This document shows, piece by piece, positions 8,965-16,922 of a stretch of 37,240 bases of DNA. Origin of the DNA: Sulfurimonas sp. (lineage in GTDB: Bacteria; Campylobacterota; Campylobacteria; Campylobacterales; Sulfurimonadaceae); contig NZ_JALOAN010000023.1 in the NCBI RefSeq assembly GCF_023228785.1, positions 1-37,240 of the forward strand, written 5' to 3'. Position numbers and translations under genes: made by a program. The number at the start of each line of letters is the position of its first letter. Position 1 is the stretch's first letter. The notes beneath the pieces are model-generated. The model worked only from the letters and a program-made list of their open reading frames with translations, was not told the DNA's origin and searched no databases.

Positions 8965-10416
8965 ATGAAAAAAAGAACTAAAATTTTAGCTACTATTGGG
9001 CCTGCATCTGATTCGCTTGAGACCATACAAGCGCTTATCTTAGCTGGTGTAAATGTCTTTCGTTTAAATTTTTCTCATGGAACACATGAGTATCATTATG
9101 AAGTTTTGCAAAAAATTCGTCAAGCTGAAAAAAATACAGGGTTTTTAACAGGTGTTTTGCAAGACATTAGTGGTCCAAAGATTCGTGTTGGTATGATTGA
9201 AGAGCCTTTTAAACTTCAAGAAAATGATACTGTGGAGTTTGTTGCACAAGAGGTTATAGGCGTGCAGCTTAGTGAAAACAGCTACCGTACTTGCATCAAT
9301 AAACCAGCTGTTTTAAAGCAGTTGAGCATAGGTGATTATATATATCTTTATGATGGGATGATTCGCACTAAAGTCATAGAAGCTTCTGCTCTTAGCGTAA
9401 AAGTCATTGTAGAAAATAGTGGAATGCTCTCTTCAAGAAAGGGTGTAAACTTTCCAAATACTCGCCTTAGTATTGAGATAATCACTAAAAAAGATAAAAG
9501 AGATATGCTCTGGGGCGCTCAAAATGATGTTGATTTTATGGCTATCTCTTTTGTGCAAAATGCCTCAGATATGATTCAAGCAAGAGAGATACTAAAAGAG
9601 TATGGCGGTAGAGCACAACTCTTTGCAAAGATAGAGAAGTTTGATGCGATTGAGGATATTGATGCCATTATAGAGGCAAGTGATGGCATTATGGTTGCTC
9701 GTGGAGATTTGGGTATAGAAGTGCCTTTTTACGAAGTACCAAGCTTACAAAAAATGCTCATAAGAAAAGCAAATGAAGCCGCAAAACCAGTTGTAACTGC
9801 AACGCAAATGCTACTCTCTATGACCCAAAAAGACAGAGCAACTCGTGCTGAGATTAGTGATATAGCAAATGCTGTTTTAGATGGAACTGACGCTGTTATG
9901 CTCTCAGAAGAGAGCGCTGTAGGACATAACCCTGTTTTAGCAGTAAAGACCATGTTTGAGACGATCCAAGGAGCTGAGAAGATCTACTCTTTTAATGAGT
10001 TTTCAAAGTTTAAGATCATAGATGCTGCTGATAGTGTAAATCAAGCAGCAGCAAGGCTGTGTGAAGATGTTGATGCGTGGGGGATTATAGCACTAACAAC
10101 TTCAGGAACATCGGCTAGAAAAATAGCTCGTTATCGTCCTAGTAGAGATATATATGGAGTAACACATGACATAAAAGTCTCAAGATTTTTAACTGTTTGT
10201 TGGGGTATTGTTCCCGCATTTTTAGTTAAAGAAGATTCGCTAGATCATATGCTTCGTGAGCTTATGAGACTAGGTTTTGATAGAAAAGTTCTTCATCTTG
10301 ACAAGAGTTATATATTGACAGCAGGAGATCCAATAGGTGTTGAGGGATCAACAAATATGATACGAATACTAAGAGCTCGTGAAATGGAGTATTTTCGTTT
10401 GTTAGAGGATGAGTAA
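8965..10416 (+). CDS. pyk: Pyruvate kinase
   Basis: This 483-residue glycolytic enzyme converts phosphoenolpyruvate and ADP to pyruvate and ATP in the cytoplasm. It starts with TKILATIGPAS and has the substrate-loop NFSHGTHEYH, the signature IAKIEKFDAIEDIDAIIEA (slightly variant K-I-E-K-F), GIMVARGDLGIEVP, TATQML and MLSEESAVG. The C-terminal allosteric-type domain (about 350-470) is present, so the length is normal. The gene stands alone, with its own promoter and with repeat DNA downstream. In an autotroph running gluconeogenesis it would supply pyruvate when PEP is in excess (inference). Confidence 0.95.
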   Translation: MKKRTKILATIGPASDSLETIQALILAGVNVFRLNFSHGTHEYHYEVLQKIRQAEKNTGFLTGVLQDISGPKIRVGMIEEPFKLQENDTVEFVAQEVIGVQLSENSYRTCINKPAVLKQLSIGDYIYLYDGMIRTKVIEASALSVKVIVENSGMLSSRKGVNFPNTRLSIEIITKKDKRDMLWGAQNDVDFMAISFVQNASDMIQAREILKEYGGRAQLFAKIEKFDAIEDIDAIIEASDGIMVARGDLGIEVPFYEVPSLQKMLIRKANEAAKPVVTATQMLLSMTQKDRATRAEISDIANAVLDGTDAVMLSEESAVGHNPVLAVKTMFETIQGAEKIYSFNEFSKFKIIDAADSVNQAAARLCEDVDAWGIIALTTSGTSARKIARYRPSRDIYGVTHDIKVSRFLTVCWGIVPAFLVKEDSLDHMLRELMRLGFDRKVLHLDKSYILTAGDPIGVEGSTNMIRILRAREMEYFRLLEDE

Positions 10417-10738
10417 TTCCCCTCGTTCCATCTCTTGCGAGACCGTCTTGTCCCTACGCTCCGCGTGGTAACACATATAAGCTTCAACAAAATCAATCAA
10501 ACTAATAAGTATATATACACTTCAACGCAGAGCATTGGAGCGAGAGATAAATATATATACACTCCCACGCAGAGCGTGTGAGCGAGTGGTGCTTCCCCTC
10601 GTTCCATCTCTCCTGAGATGGAATGCATATAAGTAAATAAACACAATAATACATTACACCTCACAAGAGGTATAGCGAGAGAAAAGAGAACTTAGGTCTA
10701 TTTTAGCTACTTTAAACCAGATATAGTTATGATGCCAT
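10417..10738. repeat. Intergenic patch of dispersed palindromic repeats
   Basis: No gene is seen in these 322 bases. They hold degenerate copies of one palindromic unit. CCCCTCGTTCCATCTC occurs at about 10419 and again at about 10595. The second copy forms a perfect 9-bp hairpin, TTCCATCTC / GAGATGGAA (10602-10623, loop TCCT), followed by GCATATAAG. Other pieces are CTACGCTCCGCGTGGTAAC (about 10454), AACGCAGAGC with GGAGCGAG (about 10524), and CCACGCAGAGCGTGTGAGCGAG (about 10565). A related unit lies at 14503-14529. This family resembles widely dispersed REP-like palindromes with a CACGC-GCGTG core. A TATAGT box at 10722-10727 may be the promoter of the next gene. Confidence 0.7.
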
Positions 10739-12182
10739 ATGAGAAAAAAATCTAAAATCTTAAAAAATATGCCAAAATCCATTGTCCTTGAGACTGATGG
10801 AGAGGCGGTTGTTGGTATATATGGTGGTAAAAAGAGTTTAAAAAAACTCAAAACTCAAAAGTTAAAAGAGATCTTCGATCCTAAGGCTTATAAGCGATTA
10901 AAAAAGCTTAAAAAAAAGAAGAGTAAGAGTGGTATCATCAGCTGGGATGCTCGTGAGTATGAGGTTTACTTTAAGCGAGATGTTTTTTACTTTTATGACA
11001 TTACTCCTTACTTTGAAGTTGAGTCAAAACTAAAGCAGAGTTTGGATGAGCTTACTTCTAAAAAAGAGGAGCTTCAAGCGGTTTTTGACCTTGCGGCAAA
11101 TGGGATCTCTATCTTAGATAGAGATGGAATGTTTCTCTATGCAAACAAGTTTTTTCAAAATATGATGGAGTACACTATGGAGGAACTCTATAGCGAATCT
11201 TGCATCTCTCTCTCATCTCCTGAATATTCTACTCCATCAAAGACTGCAGTTGAAAAAGCCATAGAGTTTGGAAGCTTTGAGAAGTTTAAAAAGGTTTGCG
11301 TGACAAAGTCTGGAGTGCATCTAAATGCTAGTATGTCTTTGGCTTACTTAGAGAGCAGGGATGAGATTATCATGATAACCTCAGACATTACAGAAGACAT
11401 AATGTACCAAGACAAACTCAAAAAACAAGTAGAGATAGAAGTAGCAAAAAGAACCCAGCAACATGAGATCATGTGTCATCAGTCAAGGCTCGCTGCTATG
11501 GGCGAGATGATAGACTCCATAGCTCACCAATGGAGACAGCCCTTAAATAGTCTAGGTATCATAGTCCAAGGACTTAGACACATCTCAGGCCAAAAAAATA
11601 TAGACGCTAAGTTCTTAAAAGAGATAGAATCTGAGATGATGCAAAAGTTAAACTATATGTCTCAAACCATAGATGACTTTAGTATGTTTTTTAGGATATC
11701 TAAGCAAAAAGAGAATTTCAATGTTTTAAAAAGCATTGAAGATGCCATAAGACTTAGATATACAACTAAAAAACTACAATATTGCGATAAAAATAACAAA
11801 AGATGAGAGCCTAGATCTAAATATTTTAGGTTTTGCAAATGAGTTTAGACAAGTGATACTAAACATGATTCATAACGCTATGATGGCGATAGTTGCGAGA
11901 AGTGTTCAAAATGCAAAGATAGAAATAATTATAAAACGAGCCAAAAACAACCTTCAAATAGAGATAGTTGACAATGGTGGAGGGATCTCAAAAGAGGACA
12001 TGCCAAAGATCTTTAACCCTTACTTCACAACAAAAGACAAAGGAAGTGGTATAGGACTCTATATGTCAAAAGTTATTATTGAGAGCCATATGAACGGGCT
12101 TTTAGCAGTTAAAAATATTAAAGATGGAGTGAAGTTTACTATCATGCTAAAAAAGGGTTATGAAGATGCAAGCAATTCATAA
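10739..12182 (+). pseudogene. Soluble PAS-domain histidine kinase broken by one frameshift
   Basis: The first frame (10739-11806) encodes a cytoplasmic kinase: a basic N-terminus, a coiled coil, a PAS domain (about 111-222) and the H-box DSIAHQWRQPL with His263. It then ends in an out-of-frame tail after EDAI. The rest continues in another frame: DLDIQLKNYNIAIKITKDE, the N-box NMIHNAMMAI, VDNGGGIS, NPYFTTKDKGSGIGLYMSK and the end at 12182. Removing one base near 11748-11752 restores a protein of about 480 residues. The break falls between the dimerisation and ATPase domains, so the separate pieces would not make a normal kinase. A sequencing error is possible. No ribosome-binding site precedes the ATG. 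It overlaps the regulator gene downstream. Confidence 0.8.
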
Positions 12183-12843
12183 AAGACTCCAACCACTCAC
12201 TCTTCTTATAGCTGAAGATGATGAAAGTACCTTAAAATGGCTCAGTCGTGTTTTATCTATCTACTTCAAAGAGGTAAGAGTCGCAAAGGATGCCATGCAA
12301 GCCTTAGAGCTTTTTGTAGAGAGTCCATCTGATGTTATCATCTCAGATATCGAGATGCCACAGGTCGATGGACTGCATCTACTAGAAAAGATCTCACTCA
12401 TCTCACCACATACTATAAGAGTAGTGATGACAGCTTATAACACGCCAGAGTACATAAACAGAGCAGTAGAGGCAAATGTTGATTTTTATCTTAAAAAGCC
12501 TATAGATATAGATGAGTTTTTAGTGGCAATAGCTTCAAGTGCATCTAAAGATGATGCTCTAAATGAAGTGGTTTTTTTAAACGAGATCTACACTTATGAC
12601 TATAAACAAAAACTTGCAAAAAAAGGCGATGAGAGTATAAAACTTACAAAAAAAGAGGTTTTACTTCTTGAATTGCTACTAAAAAACAGGAAGTCTGTAG
12701 TTAGTTTAGAGCAGATTGAACATAGCGTTTGGCAAGAGAGTGCTAGTGCAGATGCTATTAGAATGGTCGTTGTTGGTATACGAAAAAAACTATATCAAGG
12801 TGTTATAGAAAATGTTAAAGGGCTTGGCTATAGGATAGAGTAA
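12160..12843 (+). CDS. OmpR/PhoB-type response regulator, next to sqr
   Basis: The 227-residue protein has a receiver domain with acidic residues at 19-21, phospho-acceptor Asp63 in ISDIEMPQVDG and the Lys-Pro of YLKKPIDIDE. A winged-helix DNA-binding domain (about 145-227) ends in VKGLGYRIE. An ATG at 12166 has better spacing from AAAGGG than the one at 12160, so the protein may be two residues shorter. The gene overlaps the end of the frameshifted kinase, its obvious partner. Three CCTTAT boxes spaced 11 bp begin 3 nt after its stop and precede sqr. It is therefore a good candidate regulator of sqr (inference). Confidence 0.88.
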   Translation: MKMQAIHKRLQPLTLLIAEDDESTLKWLSRVLSIYFKEVRVAKDAMQALELFVESPSDVIISDIEMPQVDGLHLLEKISLISPHTIRVVMTAYNTPEYINRAVEANVDFYLKKPIDIDEFLVAIASSASKDDALNEVVFLNEIYTYDYKQKLAKKGDESIKLTKKEVLLLELLLKNRKSVVSLEQIEHSVWQESASADAIRMVVVGIRKKLYQGVIENVKGLGYRIE

Positions 12844-12845
12844 AA

Positions 12846-12878
12846 CCTTATGCAAACCTTATAGATCCCTTATACTAA
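12846..12878 (+). promoter_or_regulatory. Three CCTTAT direct repeats at 11-bp period (PhoB-box-like) before sqr
   Basis: CCTTAT occurs at 12846-12851, 12857-12862 and 12868-12873, with start-to-start spacing of exactly 11 bp. OmpR/PhoB-family regulators are known to bind head-to-tail on repeats of about 11 bp. No good TG-N-TATAAT box follows; the best -10 candidate is TAGCAT near 12895, which fits an activator-dependent promoter. AAGGAGAGAGAG is the ribosome-binding site of sqr. Confidence 0.55.
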
Positions 12879-12929
12879 ACTTCTTATTTTAAGTTAGCAT
12901 TACTCATAGCTAAAATAAGGAGAGAGAGT

Positions 12930-14120
12930 ATGAAGAAAAAGATTCTTATAGTTGGTGGTGGAACCGCTGGAACTATGACTGCAAATAATCTTGCAAAAAA
13001 ACTAATGCCTGAGATAGATAGAGATGAGGTTGAGATTACACTAATCTCTGACTCTAAATATCACTATTATAAGCCAGGTGCTATGTATGTTGCTTTTGGA
13101 AAATCAGAAGGATATGAGTTTGTAAGAGATCAAAGAGCTCTTCTTATGAGTGAGATAAATTTTGAGGTAGAAAAAGCTACACAGATCAACACAAAGAGCA
13201 ACTTTGTTAAAGCACAAAGTGGCAAAAAATTTGAATATGACTTTTTAGTTCTAGCAACAGGATGTGAAGTAGCGCCAGATAGAATACCAGGACTTAGCGA
13301 AGCTGGAGACTGGTTTTACACTTATGAAGGTGCCACAAAGTTAGCAAAAAAGTTTCACGACATCAAAAGGGGAAGAATCCTTGTTACTGTAAACTTTCCA
13401 AAAACTCCAAATATTCCACATCAGTGCGGTATTGCACCAGTTGAGACAACTATGATGTTACACGATTTCTTAACAGAGAGAGGTGTGCGAGATGATATAG
13501 AGATAGTCTATACCTATCCAACTGTGGCACAAGCTGTAACCAACGGGCTTTTCATGCAAGAACCTACTTCAAATGTACTGCCTTCCATCTTTGATAGTTT
13601 AGGTATTAAGCATCAATCTGGTTTTACGCTGAGTAAGGTAGATCCAAAGAAAAAAGTAGCCATCTCTGCAGAGGGCGAAGAGATAGAATTTGACATACTA
13701 ATGTCAACACCGCCTTTTACAGCTACAAAGTTTATAAGAGAGTCAGGAATCTCAGAAGCATTGGACGATGAGGGTTGGCTACCAACTGACAAGCAAACTC
13801 TAAAAGTAAAAGGACTAGACAATGTCTATACTTTAGGAGATACAGTAGATCTACCGGTCTCTAAAGCTGGTGGAACTGTACATAACCAAACAGATGTAGT
13901 AGCAGATAACATCGCATCTGAGCTTAGACATGGATATACGAGTGAGAGCTATGATGGTTTAGTCATCGCCATAGCTCAAATGGGGCTCTCTTGTGGTATG
14001 CCACTTTGGTATAACTATGACAAAGATGTTGCACCAACACCTTGTAGCAAACTAGGTAGCTTTGTAAGAAAAGGCTTTAACAAAGGCATCTACTGGGCAG
14101 CAGCTCGTGGAATGGTATAG
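12930..14120 (+). CDS. sqr: Sulfide:quinone oxidoreductase family flavoprotein
   Basis: This 396-residue FAD enzyme is expected to oxidise sulfide to polysulfide or sulfur and reduce quinone at the membrane. The N-terminal dinucleotide fold is ILIVGGGTAGTMTA, FLVLATGCEV follows, and VYTLGDTVDLP is the second FAD motif. Three cysteines, C112, C166 (IPHQCGIAPVE) and C355 (GLSCGMP), fall close to the redox cysteines known in SQR (128/160/356 in Acidithiobacillus numbering). The variant flanks suggest one of the divergent SQR types rather than type I. C372 is additional. The C-terminus (KGFNKGIYWAAARGMV) may form the membrane-anchoring amphipathic helix. A DUF1641 gene follows after 9 nt. A flavocytochrome c-like or NDH-2-like role is less likely. 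Confidence 0.85.
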   Translation: MKKKILIVGGGTAGTMTANNLAKKLMPEIDRDEVEITLISDSKYHYYKPGAMYVAFGKSEGYEFVRDQRALLMSEINFEVEKATQINTKSNFVKAQSGKKFEYDFLVLATGCEVAPDRIPGLSEAGDWFYTYEGATKLAKKFHDIKRGRILVTVNFPKTPNIPHQCGIAPVETTMMLHDFLTERGVRDDIEIVYTYPTVAQAVTNGLFMQEPTSNVLPSIFDSLGIKHQSGFTLSKVDPKKKVAISAEGEEIEFDILMSTPPFTATKFIRESGISEALDDEGWLPTDKQTLKVKGLDNVYTLGDTVDLPVSKAGGTVHNQTDVVADNIASELRHGYTSESYDGLVIAIAQMGLSCGMPLWYNYDKDVAPTPCSKLGSFVRKGFNKGIYWAAARGMV

Positions 14121-14129
14121 GAGAAAATT

Positions 14130-14483
14130 ATGAGTGAAAAAGTAGAAGTACTAAAAACAAAAGAGATGCAAGAGCTAGAAGCAAAGATGACAATGCTAAT
14201 CCAAACAGGACGCATAGACAACCTTATAGATCTCATGGCACTTGTCTCAGACAACATAGAGATGACAACTTCACCGATGGTTGAGAAGATGATAGGAACA
14301 GTTGACAACTTAGCTACAGCTGGATTTATAACAGAAAATGCAGTCCGTTATGCAAAAAGAGAAAGCACAAAAAATGAAGTACCATCACTCTTTGGCATCT
14401 TAAAGTTGATGGGAGATAAAGACACAAGAAAAGGCTTAAGTTTTATGCTAAACCTAACTAAAGGTATAGGCAAACAACTTTAA
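14130..14483 (+). CDS. DUF1641 small protein cotranscribed with sqr
   Basis: A 117-residue, mostly helical, soluble protein without signal peptide or cysteines. The pattern TGRIDNLIDLMALVSDNIEM and the later LFGILKLMGDKDTRKGLSFMLNLTKGIGKQL matches DUF1641 as I recall it. Members of that family are often encoded beside SQR-like flavoproteins or formate dehydrogenases, and their function is not established. The 9-nt gap from sqr, with AGGAG just before the ATG, shows tight coupling, so it may help assemble, tether or regulate the reductase (inference). Confidence 0.75.
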   Translation: MSEKVEVLKTKEMQELEAKMTMLIQTGRIDNLIDLMALVSDNIEMTTSPMVEKMIGTVDNLATAGFITENAVRYAKRESTKNEVPSLFGILKLMGDKDTRKGLSFMLNLTKGIGKQL

Positions 14484-14502
14484 CCCCCACACTACCCCCT
14501 CT

Positions 14503-14529
14503 CGTTACCACGTGCTTTGCGTGGTAACG
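14503..14529. repeat. Palindromic repeat unit, possible terminator after the sqr operon
   Basis: CGTTACCACG (14503-14512) and CGTGGTAACG (14520-14529) form a perfect 10-bp stem with a 7-nt loop, followed by CATATAAG. It is the best-preserved copy of the unit scattered in 10417-10738. There is no T-run, so terminator function is uncertain. Confidence 0.65.
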
Positions 14530-14557
14530 CATATAAGTAGAGTCTATTTCAAGATAT

Positions 14558-14581
14558 ATAAAATCCATTTTATGCTAAAAT
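14558..14581 (+). promoter_or_regulatory. Promoter of the AIPR gene with overlapping palindrome
   Basis: TG-C-TAAAAT (14573-14581) is an extended -10 box that gives a leader of about 46 nt, with GAGGG before the ATG. ATAAAATCCATTTTAT (14558-14573) is a perfect 7-bp palindrome around CC that abuts the -10 and could be an operator. The core AAAATCCATTTT appears again at 19630-19641. Confidence 0.5.
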
Positions 14582-14633
14582 AGAGGGCTAAAACATATAC
14601 TAATTATTAAAAAATTAAAGTTGAGGGTATTTT

Positions 14634-16313
14634 ATGAACAAAGAGTTATTTATTAACGGTTATATTCAACGAATTGAAAAGAAATTCACACTTAGTAAAG
14701 ATTTTGCTTTTGAGATTTTAGCCATTACAACTCTTTTAGATCAAAGTTTTGATGAAGTCTTTCATAATATCAGCACAATTATTGATGGAAATGGAGAACA
14801 CGATGGTGGAATAGATGGTATATATATTGATGAAGATGAAAATGAATGCACTATGCATGTTTTTCAAATCAAAAATTCAAAAGGCTTAGGTGATAATGTA
14901 CTCTCAAAGTTCATTAATGATTATAGAAATATTTTTGCTTATGGCAACACTCTAAATATTCCTTTAAATTTAAAAGTACAATCATTTTTAGAAAGATATA
15001 CTAGTATTGTATCCTCAGGTAAAATAGTGGATGTAAAATTATATTTTATATTTTCAGGAGAAAAAGAAAAAAATGATCAAACTATAATCCAAAGACATCT
15101 TGATGACAATAGTGAACTTTCAATCTATGATATGAATGACTTGTACGATAGGATTGATACTTTAGCCTCTGAGCATAAAAAAAGAAAAGATATTAAGTTT
15201 AGTTTTATGGCAGAAAAATCAAATATATCTTTAAAAAGAGATCCTCAAGCGTTGATTTCATTTCAAATACAAAATGTTAAAGCAATTAATTTTAGACTAA
15301 AAGCACTTGATTTGTGTGCCTTATTGGATGAAGAAAAAAAAATAAACCACAGAATAGATACTGTTTTTAGTGAGAATATTAGAGGCTTTTTGAAATATAA
15401 TAAAACAAATAAAAAAATCAAAGAGACATTAGAGAGTGACTATTCTGAATATTTCCCTTTTTTAAATAACGGAATTACAATAATATCTCAACAACTAAGA
15501 ATACCAAATGAGATACAAGCGGGATATTATCCTATAGAAACAAAAAATCCTGTTATTGTTAATGGACTACAAACAACAAGTGTCATTTATGATATGTATC
15601 AAAAAGATCGTGATAAACTAGATGGTGTATATGTACTTATAAGACTATATGAGACAAATGATCCTGAAATTGTAGATAAGATTACTGATGCTACAAATAC
15701 CCAATCTCCAATTAATTATAGAGATAGGATAAGTAATAAAAACTTTATTAAATATACAAAAGCCATTTTTGAATCAAACGGTATAGGATTTTTAGCAAAA
15801 AGAGGAGATACTTTTGAAAATAGTCTAAGTAAACAGCTAGAAGAATCCATACAAAGCGATACTGTTTTTAAATTTTGGTATGCAACATACCAAGAACTAC
15901 CTGAGTTTGCAAAAAATTCAAAATCAAAACTTCTAGAAGAGATATTTGAAGCAAGTAGTGACAATAAAAATAGATTATATAATCTGTTTAACGGTTCAAA
16001 AGACTCACCAATTTATGAACAACTATTCGAGGCATATAAAATATATAAATTTGTAGTTAAAAAGCGCAACAAAAATATAGAAACTGATTTTATAAAATAT
16101 TCTGATGAGCTTATATCTTATGGAATATATAAGCAGGATGAAGAGTTTGAAAACTCATATCCTATTGTTTATGATGCAATACAAAAGATTATTCAAAATG
16201 AAAAGAGATTTTTAGAAGAAAAAAACTTAACATATTCTCATAATGGATATTTTAAATCTGCAAAGTCTAGATATGATTTAAATAAAGAGATGGGTTTTGT
16301 GGCAACCATGTGA
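14634..16313 (+). CDS. AIPR-family (abortive infection phage resistance) protein
   Basis: A 559-residue soluble protein. FPFLNNGITIISQQLR, NPVIVNGLQTTS (about 305-316) and TDATNTQSPINYRD are hallmarks of the AIPR family, linked to phage defence by abortive infection. Near the N-terminus, Glu27, Asp57 or Asp61 (HDGGIDG) and Q78-I-K80 (HVFQIKNS) resemble the D...QxK pattern of Mrr-like PD-(D/E)xK nucleases, so it may cut nucleic acid (inference). No methylase, toxin partner or transposase is adjacent. It has its own promoter and is visibly richer in AT codons than its neighbours, which suggests lateral acquisition. Palindromic repeats lie on its left side. Confidence 0.8.
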   Translation: MNKELFINGYIQRIEKKFTLSKDFAFEILAITTLLDQSFDEVFHNISTIIDGNGEHDGGIDGIYIDEDENECTMHVFQIKNSKGLGDNVLSKFINDYRNIFAYGNTLNIPLNLKVQSFLERYTSIVSSGKIVDVKLYFIFSGEKEKNDQTIIQRHLDDNSELSIYDMNDLYDRIDTLASEHKKRKDIKFSFMAEKSNISLKRDPQALISFQIQNVKAINFRLKALDLCALLDEEKKINHRIDTVFSENIRGFLKYNKTNKKIKETLESDYSEYFPFLNNGITIISQQLRIPNEIQAGYYPIETKNPVIVNGLQTTSVIYDMYQKDRDKLDGVYVLIRLYETNDPEIVDKITDATNTQSPINYRDRISNKNFIKYTKAIFESNGIGFLAKRGDTFENSLSKQLEESIQSDTVFKFWYATYQELPEFAKNSKSKLLEEIFEASSDNKNRLYNLFNGSKDSPIYEQLFEAYKIYKFVVKKRNKNIETDFIKYSDELISYGIYKQDEEFENSYPIVYDAIQKIIQNEKRFLEEKNLTYSHNGYFKSAKSRYDLNKEMGFVATM

Positions 16314-16454
16314 GGATGACCACTTTTTATAATAATTTTTGCACTTAGAAAAGATATTGTCTTCATTCTACTTACAGAGAAGAGTTCTAGAGGAAATCCA
16401 TCTAAACTTTATAACTTAAATTTGAAAAACACATAACTTGCTATAATCCTACTT
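16314..16454 (+). promoter_or_regulatory. Short spacer with a TG-C-TATAAT promoter and a possible gene remnant
   Basis: TG-C-TATAAT (16439-16447) ends 7 nt before the lipoprotein ATG. That puts the transcription start at or just before the ATG with no Shine-Dalgarno sequence. Further upstream, 16320-16436 is an open stretch of 38 codons without a good start. Its middle reads DIVFILLTEKSSRGNPSKLY, which may be the tail of a decayed gene. That remnant call is weak. Confidence 0.4.
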
Positions 16455-16922
16455 ATGAAATATTTACTTATTGTTTTTGCGCTTGTCTTTAGTGCTTGTA
16501 GTGTTAAAAACTATGAGATTACTCAGACTAAAGTCATCATTATAAAGTCTAAAAAGATCAAGTTTGCGGATCTTGGTTATGTTAGAAATACAGAGGACTC
16601 CATAGAGTTAGAACTCTTTGTTGCATCTAAGGCTATAGAAAAAATTACTATTAACCATCTCATATGTACTAGTGAAGGCTGCACAACAAAGTCTAGCTTT
16701 AACAAAGAGTATCTGCATGAGTCTTATCCTAATGATATTCTTCAAAATATCTTACTATCAAAGGCAATATATAATGGCAAAAATAGAGTGCAAACTGAGT
16801 TTGGGTTTGAGCAAACTATAGTAGATCTAGAGGTAGATATAGTTTATAGAGTTAGTGAGAGTGAAATATACTTTAAAGATAGAAAGAACAAAATAATAAT
16901 TAAGATAAAGGATACAAAATAA
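16455..16922 (+). CDS. Small predicted lipoprotein upstream of nfo
   Basis: A 155-residue protein with a type II signal peptide, MKYLLIVFALVFSAC, with lipidated Cys15 in the lipobox FSAC. The mature part is beta-rich, with two further cysteines (LICTSEGC) that could form a disulfide, and a basic C-terminus. I do not recognise a functional family; similar lipoproteins of unknown role occur in Campylobacterota. Its TAA overlaps the ATG of nfo by one base, so nfo translation probably depends on it. The ATG has no ribosome-binding site and lies at the predicted transcription start. Confidence 0.75.
   Translation: MKYLLIVFALVFSACSVKNYEITQTKVIIIKSKKIKFADLGYVRNTEDSIELELFVASKAIEKITINHLICTSEGCTTKSSFNKEYLHESYPNDILQNILLSKAIYNGKNRVQTEFGFEQTIVDLEVDIVYRVSESEIYFKDRKNKIIIKIKDTK

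Noticed and set aside
10417..10738. CRISPR-like array
   Set aside because: The repeats are degenerate palindromes with irregular spacing and there are no uniform spacers or cas genes.
12930..14120. Type II NADH dehydrogenase
   Set aside because: The three spaced cysteines and the DUF1641 neighbour fit sulfide:quinone reductase better.
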